A stretch of 64,000 bases of DNA, taken from NCBI GenBank assembly GCA_041671045.1, contig JBAZCF010000001.1, positions 186,001-250,000 on the forward strand, given 5' to 3'. Source of the stretch: Parachlamydiales bacterium. GTDB taxonomy: Bacteria > Chlamydiota > Chlamydiia > Chlamydiales > JABDDJ01. Positions within the stretch are counted from its first letter, which is position 1. The number at the start of each line of letters is the position of its first letter. Below are positions 21,898-30,942 of this stretch, piece after piece. The position numbers were made by a program, and so were the translations under genes. The notes under the pieces are model-generated. The model ran no database searches and had not been told where the DNA came from. It was given only the letters and a program-made list of their open reading frames with translations.

Positions 21898-23748
21898 ATG
21901 ACTTGGCAGGGTATAGATTTCTTAGGGATTTCCCTGAACGACGCTTCCTTAGTGCAAAAGCTAGATGAATTCTTGAATTCTCATGAAGAGTATATTTCCA
22001 AAGCATTAGTGCTCGAGATAAAGAAGTTTGCCAATGAAGCTCAACCGGGGGAGTCGTCCGCAGGCAATTTTAGGAGTGCTGCTAGAGAAATTGAAGGAGT
22101 GCTTAAAGAAATTCCTGAAAGAAAAGAGGGTTGGCAGGATCTCATCAGGACTTATAATACGATACTTTGGGAGCAGGTTGAACTGTTAGAAGGCTTTGTA
22201 AACGAGCTCTTTCATCAGCTTTCTTATGCCAGCATTACCAAATGGAAAGTCTCTTTGAAAGAGAGCTTGCAAGGATTTTCAAAGGTCTTGAACAAGCATA
22301 TCAAATTAACACGAGAAATCATTGCATCGCTAAAATTAGCTCTCAGTGGCTCCGGCAATGAAAAAGCATGGTACCAGCGCTTTTTAAGTCCCTGGAGTGG
22401 CGGACAAGGGTTAGAGGAAGAGCTTGAGAGCGATTTAACAAATTGTGAAAATATTTTAGAAATGCAGACAAACCAATTCATAGAGCGGTTTGAAACTTAT
22501 CAGAAAGTGGCCGAAGATGTGGATAAGCAAGTGCAAAAGCTTAATGGTTACGAAATTCTAAATGACATAGGCACGGAGTATTCCCAGCAGTTTGAATCCC
22601 TCTATTTCTTTTTAAAATTATGGGAGGGACTTGTTCCAGTCCATTCAGCCTCTAATGAGTCCGTCTTAAAATCTTTCCAGCAGTTTTCAAGGGACAAGAC
22701 CTTCACCCTGTTAAAAAAGTATCATAGCGCATTGGAAACAGCGTTATATGATAAGAGTAGAACATTGAAAGCCTCGCCTCGGCATCTTTTTACAGAATTT
22801 CAAGGGCGATCTTTTTTACTAGAAACGGTCAGAGGGTATCAAAAAGAAGTCCATACCTTAGGAAGTACCATAAGCAAGCTACGTGATTTCCTCTTGCGTT
22901 CACATCCCGATCCTTATGTAAGAGCGAGATGGGGATTTGCTGATTCCCCTGTGGGGGAGCCGCCTCGTTATGCTAAGATGTTAAATGATTTGAACCTTTC
23001 GGTTGAACAACTGGATTTGCAGTATAAAAAGTTAATAGGAGCACTGGAAGCAGGCCCTACAGTAAATGACAAAGAGAAGACAGAGCATATTGAAAAGCAA
23101 ATATCCCGTGCATTACATACTCTTGCGCAGCCGTTAATCTCTTCCCAATATTTCAAGACGCATGCAGATCATGTATTGGAGCTTTTGGATGAAATGAATG
23201 AGTTGGGAGCTTATGGACGCGAATGTGTGGACTATACGCGTTATGTAATGGGACGGCTGCTTCGTGCAGATTGGAAGGATCATTTAATTACTTCCAATCA
23301 GGATTTTAAGCGGCTATATTGGCAGCACAGCGGTATTATCGGTCCTTCGATAGATCAAGGGCATGATAAGCGCATGGAAAAATTCCAACAGTTATTACGC
23401 CAAGTACGTTCTAAGATTCGTCAGGAGCATCATAGCGGTTATGATGTTGAGTACGATATTAGTGATTTAAAAGGATATCTTCAGGATTTCTTTGCTACTT
23501 TGCAGCGGGCAACCAAAGATCAGAACATTGGTCCTAAGCGGGCACGTCGCCATGTTGAGGAGGGCGCTCAGCAATTATTAGAGTATCGTTACCAGTTCGG
23601 AGAGTTTTTTATGCATCTTAAAGAAGAGCCTGAAGGATATTATATCAGGCAGCAATTCTTTTTTGCAGATCAATATTTTGAAGCGATTGAAAATACAATT
23701 TATGAAATGCGTCTTCAGAGGGGGCTTGTGACGGCTGACGATCCATAA
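21898..23748 (+). CDS. Large hypothetical helical protein (616 aa)
   Basis: The start is placed at the ATG at 21898 because CCAGGG lies 9 nt upstream; an in-frame GTG at 21889 would overlap that ribosome site. The protein is soluble and mostly helical with several heptad-like stretches (for example around residues 50-150 and 360-420), and no signal peptide or catalytic motif. Weak coiled-coil character suggests a structural or scaffolding role. Family not recognised; it belongs with the other large lineage-specific proteins in this window. Confidence 0.75.
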   Translation: MTWQGIDFLGISLNDASLVQKLDEFLNSHEEYISKALVLEIKKFANEAQPGESSAGNFRSAAREIEGVLKEIPERKEGWQDLIRTYNTILWEQVELLEGFVNELFHQLSYASITKWKVSLKESLQGFSKVLNKHIKLTREIIASLKLALSGSGNEKAWYQRFLSPWSGGQGLEEELESDLTNCENILEMQTNQFIERFETYQKVAEDVDKQVQKLNGYEILNDIGTEYSQQFESLYFFLKLWEGLVPVHSASNESVLKSFQQFSRDKTFTLLKKYHSALETALYDKSRTLKASPRHLFTEFQGRSFLLETVRGYQKEVHTLGSTISKLRDFLLRSHPDPYVRARWGFADSPVGEPPRYAKMLNDLNLSVEQLDLQYKKLIGALEAGPTVNDKEKTEHIEKQISRALHTLAQPLISSQYFKTHADHVLELLDEMNELGAYGRECVDYTRYVMGRLLRADWKDHLITSNQDFKRLYWQHSGIIGPSIDQGHDKRMEKFQQLLRQVRSKIRQEHHSGYDVEYDISDLKGYLQDFFATLQRATKDQNIGPKRARRHVEEGAQQLLEYRYQFGEFFMHLKEEPEGYYIRQQFFFADQYFEAIENTIYEMRLQRGLVTADDP

Positions 23749-23880
23749 GGGCTGTTACCCAGGTTTATTAGGGAAATGCACCTTAATTTTACCTGACGGA
23801 TGATAGAATAAAGCGGCGGGCAAGCCGCCTGTTCCTAAACTATGATATGCTGTGTATCTATTGGACGGGTGTCTTTTCGG

Positions 23881-24372
23881 CTATTTGCAGAATGCAGTAT
23901 AGGCATCATAAAAACCTTCTAGTGGCAGGGTTGAGCAATATCTTCCCATTTTAACAGTGACTTCTTGCTGATTAAGCAAAGCTTCAATGAGGGTGATGGA
24001 GTCATCCGGGCTAAGAAGTACTTGTTGTCCACCTTCAAAAACTATTCCTTCAATCATTTTTTCTTCGCAGTCTATAGAGATAGAGATTGAAATTGTACGT
24101 TCAGTGCAGTCGCAGGGTATTAAGGGTACGCTTTGTACGATGAAAATCCCTCTCCAATCTTCTCCTGTGCGAATAATTTCAAATTTAATGTCCCTAAAGG
24201 GATTACAGATTATATTTGAAACTTTTGCAGAGTAGTATTGCGGGCATGCGGGAGAGCTACACCAAATATCCCAAGATGAGCAATTTTTTTGACAGCAGGC
24301 TGCAGTAAGGAACATTAAGATAGGAAAAAGAACCCAAAGGCTCTTTTTCCGTATAGATTGTAGAGTCCACAC
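23881..24372 (-). CDS. Small cysteine-containing lipoprotein (163 aa)
   Basis: GTG start 2 nt after the stop of the upstream 74-aa gene, with no separate ribosome site, so translation is probably coupled. N-terminal KKSLWVLFPILMFLTAACC is a lipoprotein signal with lipobox LTAAC. The mature part is beta-rich with several more cysteines (CxC motif IPCDC). It shares the lipobox-then-'YY..CNP' layout with the lipoprotein at 33385-33834, so the two may be distant paralogues. Presumably periplasmic, membrane-anchored; function unknown. Confidence 0.65.
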   Translation of the reverse strand: MWTLQSIRKKSLWVLFPILMFLTAACCQKNCSSWDIWCSSPACPQYYSAKVSNIICNPFRDIKFEIIRTGEDWRGIFIVQSVPLIPCDCTERTISISISIDCEEKMIEGIVFEGGQQVLLSPDDSITLIEALLNQQEVTVKMGRYCSTLPLEGFYDAYTAFCK

Positions 24373-24374
24373 AA

Positions 24375-24599
24375 TTAATGTGAGTGACCGCTATTGGAGT
24401 TTTGAACTGCAACAGCAATAATAGCTACTAATGCTACTGCGCCTAATGCGATCGCAGGTGTGATGCAAGGTGCGCGACGGCAATCTTCGTAGCAATAGCC
24501 TCCCGTGTCAACGCAGCAGTCTTGTGCGTTCAAATTGGAGGATGAGCTGAAGAGCGCCACAGCCAATCCTAAAGCCATCAATTTCTTGACTAATTTCAT
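24375..24599 (-). CDS. Small cysteine-rich secreted or membrane protein (74 aa)
   Basis: AAGGAG lies 8 nt before the ATG. Signal peptide (about 1-25, LNAQ), then five cysteines within ~20 residues (CCVDTGGYCYEDCRRAPC) and a second hydrophobic segment (about 48-66), ending with a His-containing tail. The arrangement suggests a periplasmic cysteine knot held by a C-terminal membrane helix. Together with the overlapping lipoprotein it forms a two-gene envelope unit. Family not recognised. Confidence 0.65.
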   Translation of the reverse strand: MKLVKKLMALGLAVALFSSSSNLNAQDCCVDTGGYCYEDCRRAPCITPAIALGAVALVAIIAVAVQNSNSGHSH

Positions 24600-24709
24600 T
24601 TCTGTTCTCCTTATTGTGTCGAAAAAGATATGTGTAAATTGTTCTTTTCAATTCTCTACATGTATTGCATACAAAAATATTTTGCGCAAATTTTTTCTCT
24701 TAGAGATTA

Positions 24710-25555
24710 TTATTTTTTTTCTCTCATCAATTCGTTTTGTGTCGACTCGACGATTAAAGATTTCCAGGCATCACCCATTATAGCATAATCACGGTCCAAA
24801 GTTTGGGTAAAAGGGTTCCAATATTCCATTTGAAAATTCGAATTATTAAAAACTTTTTGTTTAATAGTCTCTTCATTTTCAGATGGATATGAGCTTTTCT
24901 CTTTAGCAGCTAAAGTATTAAAAGCAGATTTTACGGTTTGAATGCGATTAAGTAGAGCTTCTTTTTGGGCAGCATTAGTGATTAAATCAATGGGTGATCC
25001 GTTAAACCGTAAAGACTTCATGCTGTCAAAAAAAGTTTTATAGTGCTGAGGAAACTCGTCTTTCTTTGCTGCAGCTGTTAGGATGTATATGGTTCCTTCT
25101 TTTTGAAGGATGACATGCATCATGCGGATTTCTCCCCACTCTGTTTTGGAGTCTACTTGTGAAAGACTAGCATCACCCGCTGCGGTGCGGACAGTTCCGA
25201 GGTCTTTCCATTGACTTCCTTGGGAGTCATTGATAGCTTTGATAATTTTTAAATATTGCTTAATCGTTCCTGTATACGGTTCCATACCTAAATTTATGGA
25301 GGGAGGGAAAGCACCTTTCCCTTTTCCTATTACCATTGCTTTTACACTTGGAGGAAGGCTGCTTGGATCAGCTGCACCCCATCCGGGAGGAGGGGTAAAT
25401 TGTACGATCATCGGTTGCGGAGTGGGAGGAGTGGGGGAAGAAGGGACCTGTTTATTGGGTCTAATTTCTATAGGATTTGCCGCTTGTAAAAAGGGAGTAA
25501 TTAAAATTGTTTGAATAAGAGTTAGTAATAGTAATCTTCTAGTTAGTGCGCGCAT
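24710..25555 (-). CDS. Exported hypothetical protein with a PsbP/DUF1795-like fold (281 aa)
   Basis: The start is set at the ATG at 25555, which has AAAGGAG 8 nt upstream and begins a proper signal peptide (MRALTRRLLLLTLIQT...LQAA). An upstream in-frame ATG gives a longer reading without a ribosome site. After a Pro-rich linker (PSSPTPPTPQP) comes a domain with the PPGWG...INLGMEPYTGTIKQYLK...G...W..MHVILQKEGTIYILTAAAKK pattern. It resembles PsbP/DcrB-type (DUF1795) secreted folds. It lies beside and divergent from the V-ATPase operon. Function unknown. Confidence 0.7.
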   Translation of the reverse strand: MRALTRRLLLLTLIQTILITPFLQAANPIEIRPNKQVPSSPTPPTPQPMIVQFTPPPGWGAADPSSLPPSVKAMVIGKGKGAFPPSINLGMEPYTGTIKQYLKIIKAINDSQGSQWKDLGTVRTAAGDASLSQVDSKTEWGEIRMMHVILQKEGTIYILTAAAKKDEFPQHYKTFFDSMKSLRFNGSPIDLITNAAQKEALLNRIQTVKSAFNTLAAKEKSSYPSENEETIKQKVFNNSNFQMEYWNPFTQTLDRDYAIMGDAWKSLIVESTQNELMREKK

Positions 25556-25741
25556 TGCAAAGCTCCTTTTATTATAGATCAGAGACGACTTGTTAGGATC
25601 ATATAACATAGAATAATTTTTTTTGAAAACAATAATTACTGCATAATAGAGGGCAAAATATACTTGCAAAAATACCAATAATTGGAAAATAACGAGTATT
25701 CCAGAGAAGAAATTAACACCCTCTAAGGATATATAGTCATT

Positions 25742-26365
25742 ATGAAAACGTTAGAAGACGGAAGAACACGCATCCAGCAAATCAGTGACGAAATCCGTAA
25801 AAATGTGATCGATCCATCTAAGAAAGAATCACAGAAGATCATCGAGGAAGGGGAGCAGCGCAAGGCTGAACTAATTGTTGAAGGGCAAAGAGAGAAAGAG
25901 CGCCTTATAAAAGAGGCTCATAATCAGATTGCGCAAGACAAGAATATTTTTGAGTCAGCTTTGGAGCAAGCATCCAAACAGTCTATTGAAAGCTTGAAGC
26001 AGCAGATTACCCATCTATTTAATAGCGAATTGCAGAATATGCTTTCAGATAGCCTTTCAGAACCTGCAATTATCGCTAGCATAATAGGTGCGCTCGTCAA
26101 AGCTATTGAAAAAGATGGTTTAGACACTGACTTAGTTGTTGTTGTGGCTAAGTCTGTCAATGCCGAAGAAGTGAATAAACTGTTGGCTAAAAGAGTGCTG
26201 CAAAAATTGCAAAAGCAATCTGTAGAGGTGGGTGATATTTCTGGAGGAGTAAAAATTACTGTACAGGGTAAAAATATGAGCGTTTCTTTAACCCAGGACG
26301 ATATCAAAAAACTGCTTGCAGAACATTTACGCAAAGATTTTCGTAAAATGATTTTTACAAGCTAA
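25742..26365 (+). CDS. atpE: V-type ATP synthase subunit E (peripheral stalk)
   Basis: 207 residues, N-terminal long Lys/Glu-rich coiled coil (about 25-75) followed by a globular C-terminal domain, as in V/A-ATPase subunit E. It forms the peripheral stalk that holds the A/B hexamer against the membrane subunit I. First gene of the operon atpE-DUF2764-atpA-atpB-atpD-atpI-atpK, in the order known from chlamydiae. The next gene starts 10 nt after the stop. Confidence 0.9.
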   Translation: MKTLEDGRTRIQQISDEIRKNVIDPSKKESQKIIEEGEQRKAELIVEGQREKERLIKEAHNQIAQDKNIFESALEQASKQSIESLKQQITHLFNSELQNMLSDSLSEPAIIASIIGALVKAIEKDGLDTDLVVVVAKSVNAEEVNKLLAKRVLQKLQKQSVEVGDISGGVKITVQGKNMSVSLTQDDIKKLLAEHLRKDFRKMIFTS

Positions 26366-26375
26366 ACGGTAGGTT

Positions 26376-27155
26376 ATGAATCGTTACTACTTTCCTGCTT
26401 CCGCTTTGCCTTCGCTAGAGTTAAATGCTCCACCGGAGATTTCATTTGAAGAACTTATGATTCTTTTCGAAGAGAATTTGTCTGCCGAAGATTTGCATAA
26501 AGTCAAAGTTTTGCGTCGTTATTACGATGTGGAGAATGTGCGCAACATGCTTTTGCATGAACCCTTCTCCCCTTATGGAAATTTAAACAAAATGCAGATG
26601 GAAGAGGCGTTGAACGGCTTTAACGGCCTTCCACCCTATTTCTTTGATTATTTGGAAAAATACCAGACCGCTGAGGATCGCTTAAAAAACTTCTCCTCAT
26701 TGCTGGCAAACTATTATATCTATGAAATTGACCATAGTGAAGGGTTTCTTCGCAAATATTTGCAATTTGATCGGGAGTGGAGACTAATTTTTACAGCAAT
26801 GCGTGCGAAGAAAATGGGGCGGGATTTATTAAAAGAACTGCAATTTGAGGATCCTTCCGATACTATCATTGCTGAACTGCTTGTTCAAAAAGACTCCAGC
26901 AGCATTGTTCCTCCTGACAATTATTCAGAGCTGAAAAATATTTATGATGAGTATGCGGACTCTCCCTTAGAATTGATGCAGGCAATGCTAGAGTGGCGCT
27001 TTATAAAAATAAACGATTTTCTAGGCGTAGATCTATTTTCTATAGAACGTCTTTTAGGTTACTTCATGCAGCTGATTGCTTTGGAGCGTTGGTTTGAACT
27101 CGATAATACGAAAGGTTTAAAATTTGTGGATTCATTTATTAAGGAACCGTCATGA
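26376..27155 (+). CDS. DUF2764 protein of the V-ATPase operon (subunit C-like candidate)
   Basis: 259 residues, helical, starting MNRYYFPASALPSLEL. This matches the DUF2764 proteins found between atpE and atpA in chlamydiae, spirochaetes and Bacteroidetes. No subunit C (the funnel-shaped linker between rotor ring and central stalk) is otherwise encoded here, so this protein may take that place (inference from position and size). Its stop overlaps the atpA start by 4 nt (ATGA), so the two are translationally coupled. Confidence 0.8.
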   Translation: MNRYYFPASALPSLELNAPPEISFEELMILFEENLSAEDLHKVKVLRRYYDVENVRNMLLHEPFSPYGNLNKMQMEEALNGFNGLPPYFFDYLEKYQTAEDRLKNFSSLLANYYIYEIDHSEGFLRKYLQFDREWRLIFTAMRAKKMGRDLLKELQFEDPSDTIIAELLVQKDSSSIVPPDNYSELKNIYDEYADSPLELMQAMLEWRFIKINDFLGVDLFSIERLLGYFMQLIALERWFELDNTKGLKFVDSFIKEPS

Positions 27156-28948
27156 AAAACTCTACTGAGGATAACGTACAAACCTCTTCCCCTAACGCAG
27201 AAGGAAAAGTCATTACCGCTTTCGGAAACTTGCTATTGGTGGAATTTGATGGAAATATCAGGCAGGGTGAAGTGGCAATGGTGCATGTCAATGATTTGCT
27301 ATTAAAAGGCGAAGTGATTGAGATCAGCAGCAACCAAGCTAAAATTCAGGTCTTTGAGGATACGCGCGGAATAGCGTTTAATACCAGGGTGTCTTTTACC
27401 GGTGAATTGCTAGAGGCTGAGCTGGGGCCAGGACTTCTTACTTCAATTGTAGATGGATTACAGAACCCGTTAGAGGAAGTTGCACAGCATTCCGGCTATT
27501 TTCTTCCGCGTGGAATATACCTTCCTCCTTTAGATAGAGAAAGAAACTGGGACTATCAATCTTCCTCTAAGGTAGGGGACGTATTAAAGAGAGGCGATGC
27601 CCTCGGGTTTACTCAAGAAGGGCGCTTTCATCATGCGATCATGGTGCCATTTAGCTTGTACGGTCAGTATACAATAACTTGGGTGATCAAACCAGGTTCA
27701 TACAATATTGATACGGTTGTAGCTAAAGCTAAAGATGAAAAAGGCCAAGAGTTTTCCTTCACAATGGTTCAACGCTGGCCCATTAAGAATAGTTTATTCG
27801 AAGGCGAGAAAATCAAGCCTACCAAAATGATGGACACCGGATTACGTATTTTAGATACGCAGTTCCCTATCATGAAAGGGGGCACATTCTGTACGCCGGG
27901 TCCTTTTGGAGCAGGTAAAACAGTTTTACAACACCATCTCTCAAAATATTCTTCAGTGGATATCGTTGTGGTTGTAGCATGCGGCGAGCGTGCAGGGGAA
28001 GTGGTAGAGATCTTGCGGGAATTTCCACACTTGATTGATCCCCATACCGGCGAGACCTTGATGACACGTACTGTCATCATTTGCAATACTTCTTCCATGC
28101 CTGTAGCAGCGAGAGATTCATCTGTCTATATGGGGATGACTATAGCAGAGTATTATCGTCAGATGGGATTGGATGTGCTATTACTAGCAGATTCCACTTC
28201 TAGATGGGCACAAGCTATGCGAGAAATGTCAGGACGACTAGAAGAAATTCCGGGGGAGGAAGCGTTCCCTGCTTACTTGGCATCGCGTATTGCAGATTTT
28301 TATGAACGCTCGGGCGTTGTTTCGTTGCATGACGGAAAAACCGGTTCTATTACAGTTTGCGGTGCTGTCTCACCGGCAGGGGGCAACTTTGAAGAACCCG
28401 TGACACAGGCAACTTTAGCTGTTGTCGGAGCCTTTTTGGGGCTGTCGCGCGAACGTTCTGATTCACGCCGCTACCCATCCATCGATCCGTTGATTTCTTG
28501 GTCGTCTTATACTAACAAAGTTGGAATGGAATTGAACCAGCTTTTGGATGATTGGGGTCGTAAAGTACGGCGCGCATCGCAACTATTGCGCATGGGCAGT
28601 GAGATCGGAAAAAGGATGGAGGTTGTAGGTGAGGAAGGTACTGCCATGGCAGAATTCATCATCTACTTAAAAGCAGAATTATACGATTTCAGCTACCTGC
28701 AGCAAAATGCTTTTGATAAAGAAGACGCATATTGCCCTATTGATAGACAAGTAGAACTTTTTAAACTTATTAATGAGATCTTTGACCAAGAGTTTAAATT
28801 CTCTTCTCATGATGTGGCGAGAGAGTATTTCTTGAAGCTGCAAAACAACATAAAGAACATGAACTTCATGCCGCGGGACACCAATGAGTACCGCAATAAA
28901 ATGCGGCAGATCCATAGTATGATAGAAAATCCTGAAGCAGTGAAATAA
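27152..28948 (+). CDS. atpA: V-type ATP synthase catalytic subunit A
   Basis: 598 residues, normal length. Walker A GPFGAGKT with Lys256; catalytic-site segments ACGERAGEVVE and LLADSTSRWAQAMREMS(GR)LEEIPGEE; the A-subunit insertion region (about 110-190) is present. It hydrolyses or makes ATP in the cytosolic head. Its ATG overlaps the DUF2764 stop. atpB follows after 23 nt. Confidence 0.98.
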   Translation: MKNSTEDNVQTSSPNAEGKVITAFGNLLLVEFDGNIRQGEVAMVHVNDLLLKGEVIEISSNQAKIQVFEDTRGIAFNTRVSFTGELLEAELGPGLLTSIVDGLQNPLEEVAQHSGYFLPRGIYLPPLDRERNWDYQSSSKVGDVLKRGDALGFTQEGRFHHAIMVPFSLYGQYTITWVIKPGSYNIDTVVAKAKDEKGQEFSFTMVQRWPIKNSLFEGEKIKPTKMMDTGLRILDTQFPIMKGGTFCTPGPFGAGKTVLQHHLSKYSSVDIVVVVACGERAGEVVEILREFPHLIDPHTGETLMTRTVIICNTSSMPVAARDSSVYMGMTIAEYYRQMGLDVLLLADSTSRWAQAMREMSGRLEEIPGEEAFPAYLASRIADFYERSGVVSLHDGKTGSITVCGAVSPAGGNFEEPVTQATLAVVGAFLGLSRERSDSRRYPSIDPLISWSSYTNKVGMELNQLLDDWGRKVRRASQLLRMGSEIGKRMEVVGEEGTAMAEFIIYLKAELYDFSYLQQNAFDKEDAYCPIDRQVELFKLINEIFDQEFKFSSHDVAREYFLKLQNNIKNMNFMPRDTNEYRNKMRQIHSMIENPEAVK

Positions 28949-28971
28949 AACCCGTTATCGATGAGTGTGTT

Positions 28972-30291
28972 ATGAAAATAGTATATGACAGAATATTAAA
29001 AATGCGGGGAAACCTGATCACAGTCCGCGCCAAAGGCGTGTCGATGGGTGAGTTAGCCCGTATTACACTTAAAGATGGAAGGGAAGTTTTTGCCTCTGTG
29101 TTAAGGATCGAGGAGGAGGAAGTCACATTGCAAGTTTTTCAAAGCACGCGTGGGATTTCAACCAATGACCAAGTAACCTTTTTACGCCGTCAAATGCAGG
29201 CTGTATATGGCGATGCTTTAATGGGTAGACGTTTAAGTGGTTCAGGTAGGCCGATAGATGGCGGTCCTTCTATTGTGGGCGAATCGATAAATATTGGCGG
29301 TGCTTCGTTTAATCCTGTTAGAAGGGTTATTCCCCGTGAGTTAGTGGCAACGAATATTCCTATGATCGATATGTTTAACTGCTTGGTTAAATCACAGAAG
29401 ATCCCTATTTTTTCTATTCCGGGTGAACCTTACAATAAGTTGTTGATGCGTATTGCGAATCAGACAGATGCTGATGTGGTGATCATCGCAGGGATGGGTC
29501 TGACTTTTGCTGAATATCAAGCATTTATTGATAACGCGGAAGAGTCGGGCACAATGAATAAAACCATTATTTTTGCTCATCGCTGCACAGACCCAGTAGT
29601 AGAATGTTTATTAGTTCCGGATATGGCTTTGGCATGTGCGGAGAAGTTTGCAATCAATGATAAGAACGTCCTTGTTTTGCTGACGGATATGACTGCATTT
29701 GCGGACGCAATTAAAGAAATTAGTATTACTATGGACCAAGTCCCTTCTAATAGGGGATACCCGGGATCATTATATTCCGATTTAGCCTCCCGCTATGAAA
29801 AAGCTGTCATGATTGAGGGAAGTGGTTCGATCACGATTATTGCTGTGACTACAATGCCGGGAGATGATGTTACCCACCCCGTTCCGGACAATACCGGATA
29901 TATCACTGAAGGGCAATTCTACTTGCATAATGGGAAAATCGATCCCTTCGGTTCGCTCTCGCGTCTAAAACAGTTGGTGATTGGTAAAGTAACGCGTGAA
30001 GACCATGGAGACCTTGCCAATGCGATGATTCGTCTTTACGCAGAGGCTAAAAAAGCCAGGGAAAGACAAAGCATGGGTTTCAAGCTTTTTAAATGGGATG
30101 AGCAGTTGATTCGCTACGGGAAGTTGTTTGAAGATAAGATGATGGACCTTGAAGTTAACTACTCTATCACTGAAGCATTGGATTTAGGATGGAAAATACT
30201 TTCGGATTGCTTTGAGCCCGGACAGACGGGTATTAAACAAACCTTAGTGGAGAGATACTGGCCGGCGGAAGTTGCTCAAACGGTGCAATAA
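28972..30291 (+). CDS. atpB: V-type ATP synthase regulatory subunit B
   Basis: 439 residues. No Walker A, as expected for the non-catalytic subunit: the P-loop region reads SIPGEPYNKLL. Conserved parts include LTDMTAFADAIKEIS, QVPSNRGYPGSLYSDLA(SRYE) and DDVTHPVPDNTGYITEGQFYL. Alternates with subunit A in the head. 3 nt separate it from atpD. Confidence 0.97.
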   Translation: MKIVYDRILKMRGNLITVRAKGVSMGELARITLKDGREVFASVLRIEEEEVTLQVFQSTRGISTNDQVTFLRRQMQAVYGDALMGRRLSGSGRPIDGGPSIVGESINIGGASFNPVRRVIPRELVATNIPMIDMFNCLVKSQKIPIFSIPGEPYNKLLMRIANQTDADVVIIAGMGLTFAEYQAFIDNAEESGTMNKTIIFAHRCTDPVVECLLVPDMALACAEKFAINDKNVLVLLTDMTAFADAIKEISITMDQVPSNRGYPGSLYSDLASRYEKAVMIEGSGSITIIAVTTMPGDDVTHPVPDNTGYITEGQFYLHNGKIDPFGSLSRLKQLVIGKVTREDHGDLANAMIRLYAEAKKARERQSMGFKLFKWDEQLIRYGKLFEDKMMDLEVNYSITEALDLGWKILSDCFEPGQTGIKQTLVERYWPAEVAQTVQ

Positions 30292-30294
30292 AGA

Positions 30295-30942
30295 ATGGCA
30301 GAGATAAAACTTACAAAAAACGATCTGCGTAATCAGCAAATCCGCCTAGCCCAGCTAGAACGGTATCTGCCGACTTTGCAGTTAAAAAAAGCCATGCTTC
30401 AGGCGCAGGTGCAGGAGGCAAGGCAAGAGATTGAAGTACTCCAAAATTCTTACCGTCAACAGCACCAAAAAATCGAGTCTTTTTCTGCTGTGTATTCCTC
30501 ATTTTCTAATATCAACTATGAGCAAGCTGCAAAAATAGATAAAATCCATCGCCGTTTTGAAAATATTGCAGGCATTGAAGTTCCTTATTTTGAGAAAATC
30601 GATTTTCGTCCCTACGAATATGGTCTTTTTGAAACGCCCATCTGGACCGATAGCGCTATTACAGGAATACGGAATTTAGTTTCTTCCAGTGTAGCTGTCG
30701 ACGTTGCCAAAGAAAAAAAAGAGATCTTGGAGAATGAGCTGCGCGAAGTTTCCATCCGTGTTAACCTCTTTGAGAAAATTTTGATTCCCCGCGCTTTGCG
30801 CAATATCAAGAAGATAAAAGTATTCTTAGGAGATTTACAGTTGGCAGCAGTCTCTCAGGCAAAAATAGCCAAAACAAAGATTGTCAAGCGGCAGAAGAAA
30901 CACTTAGAAGTGTTGGTTGCCGGGGAGGATCCTGATGCGTAA
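30295..30942 (+). CDS. atpD: V-type ATP synthase subunit D (central rotor shaft)
   Basis: 215 residues, two long antiparallel helices flanking a short middle section, as in the D/gamma-like shaft (starts with IKLTKNDLRNQQIRLAQLERYLPTLQLKK; ends with the ALRNIKKIKVFLGDLQLAAVSQAKIAKTK helix). It rotates inside the A3B3 head and couples to the membrane ring. The stop overlaps the atpI start by 8 nt. Confidence 0.93.
   Translation: MAEIKLTKNDLRNQQIRLAQLERYLPTLQLKKAMLQAQVQEARQEIEVLQNSYRQQHQKIESFSAVYSSFSNINYEQAAKIDKIHRRFENIAGIEVPYFEKIDFRPYEYGLFETPIWTDSAITGIRNLVSSSVAVDVAKEKKEILENELREVSIRVNLFEKILIPRALRNIKKIKVFLGDLQLAAVSQAKIAKTKIVKRQKKHLEVLVAGEDPDA

Noticed and set aside
26376..27155. Calling this gene subunit C outright
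   Set aside because: Size and position fit, but no C-subunit motif is visible; the call stays at DUF2764.
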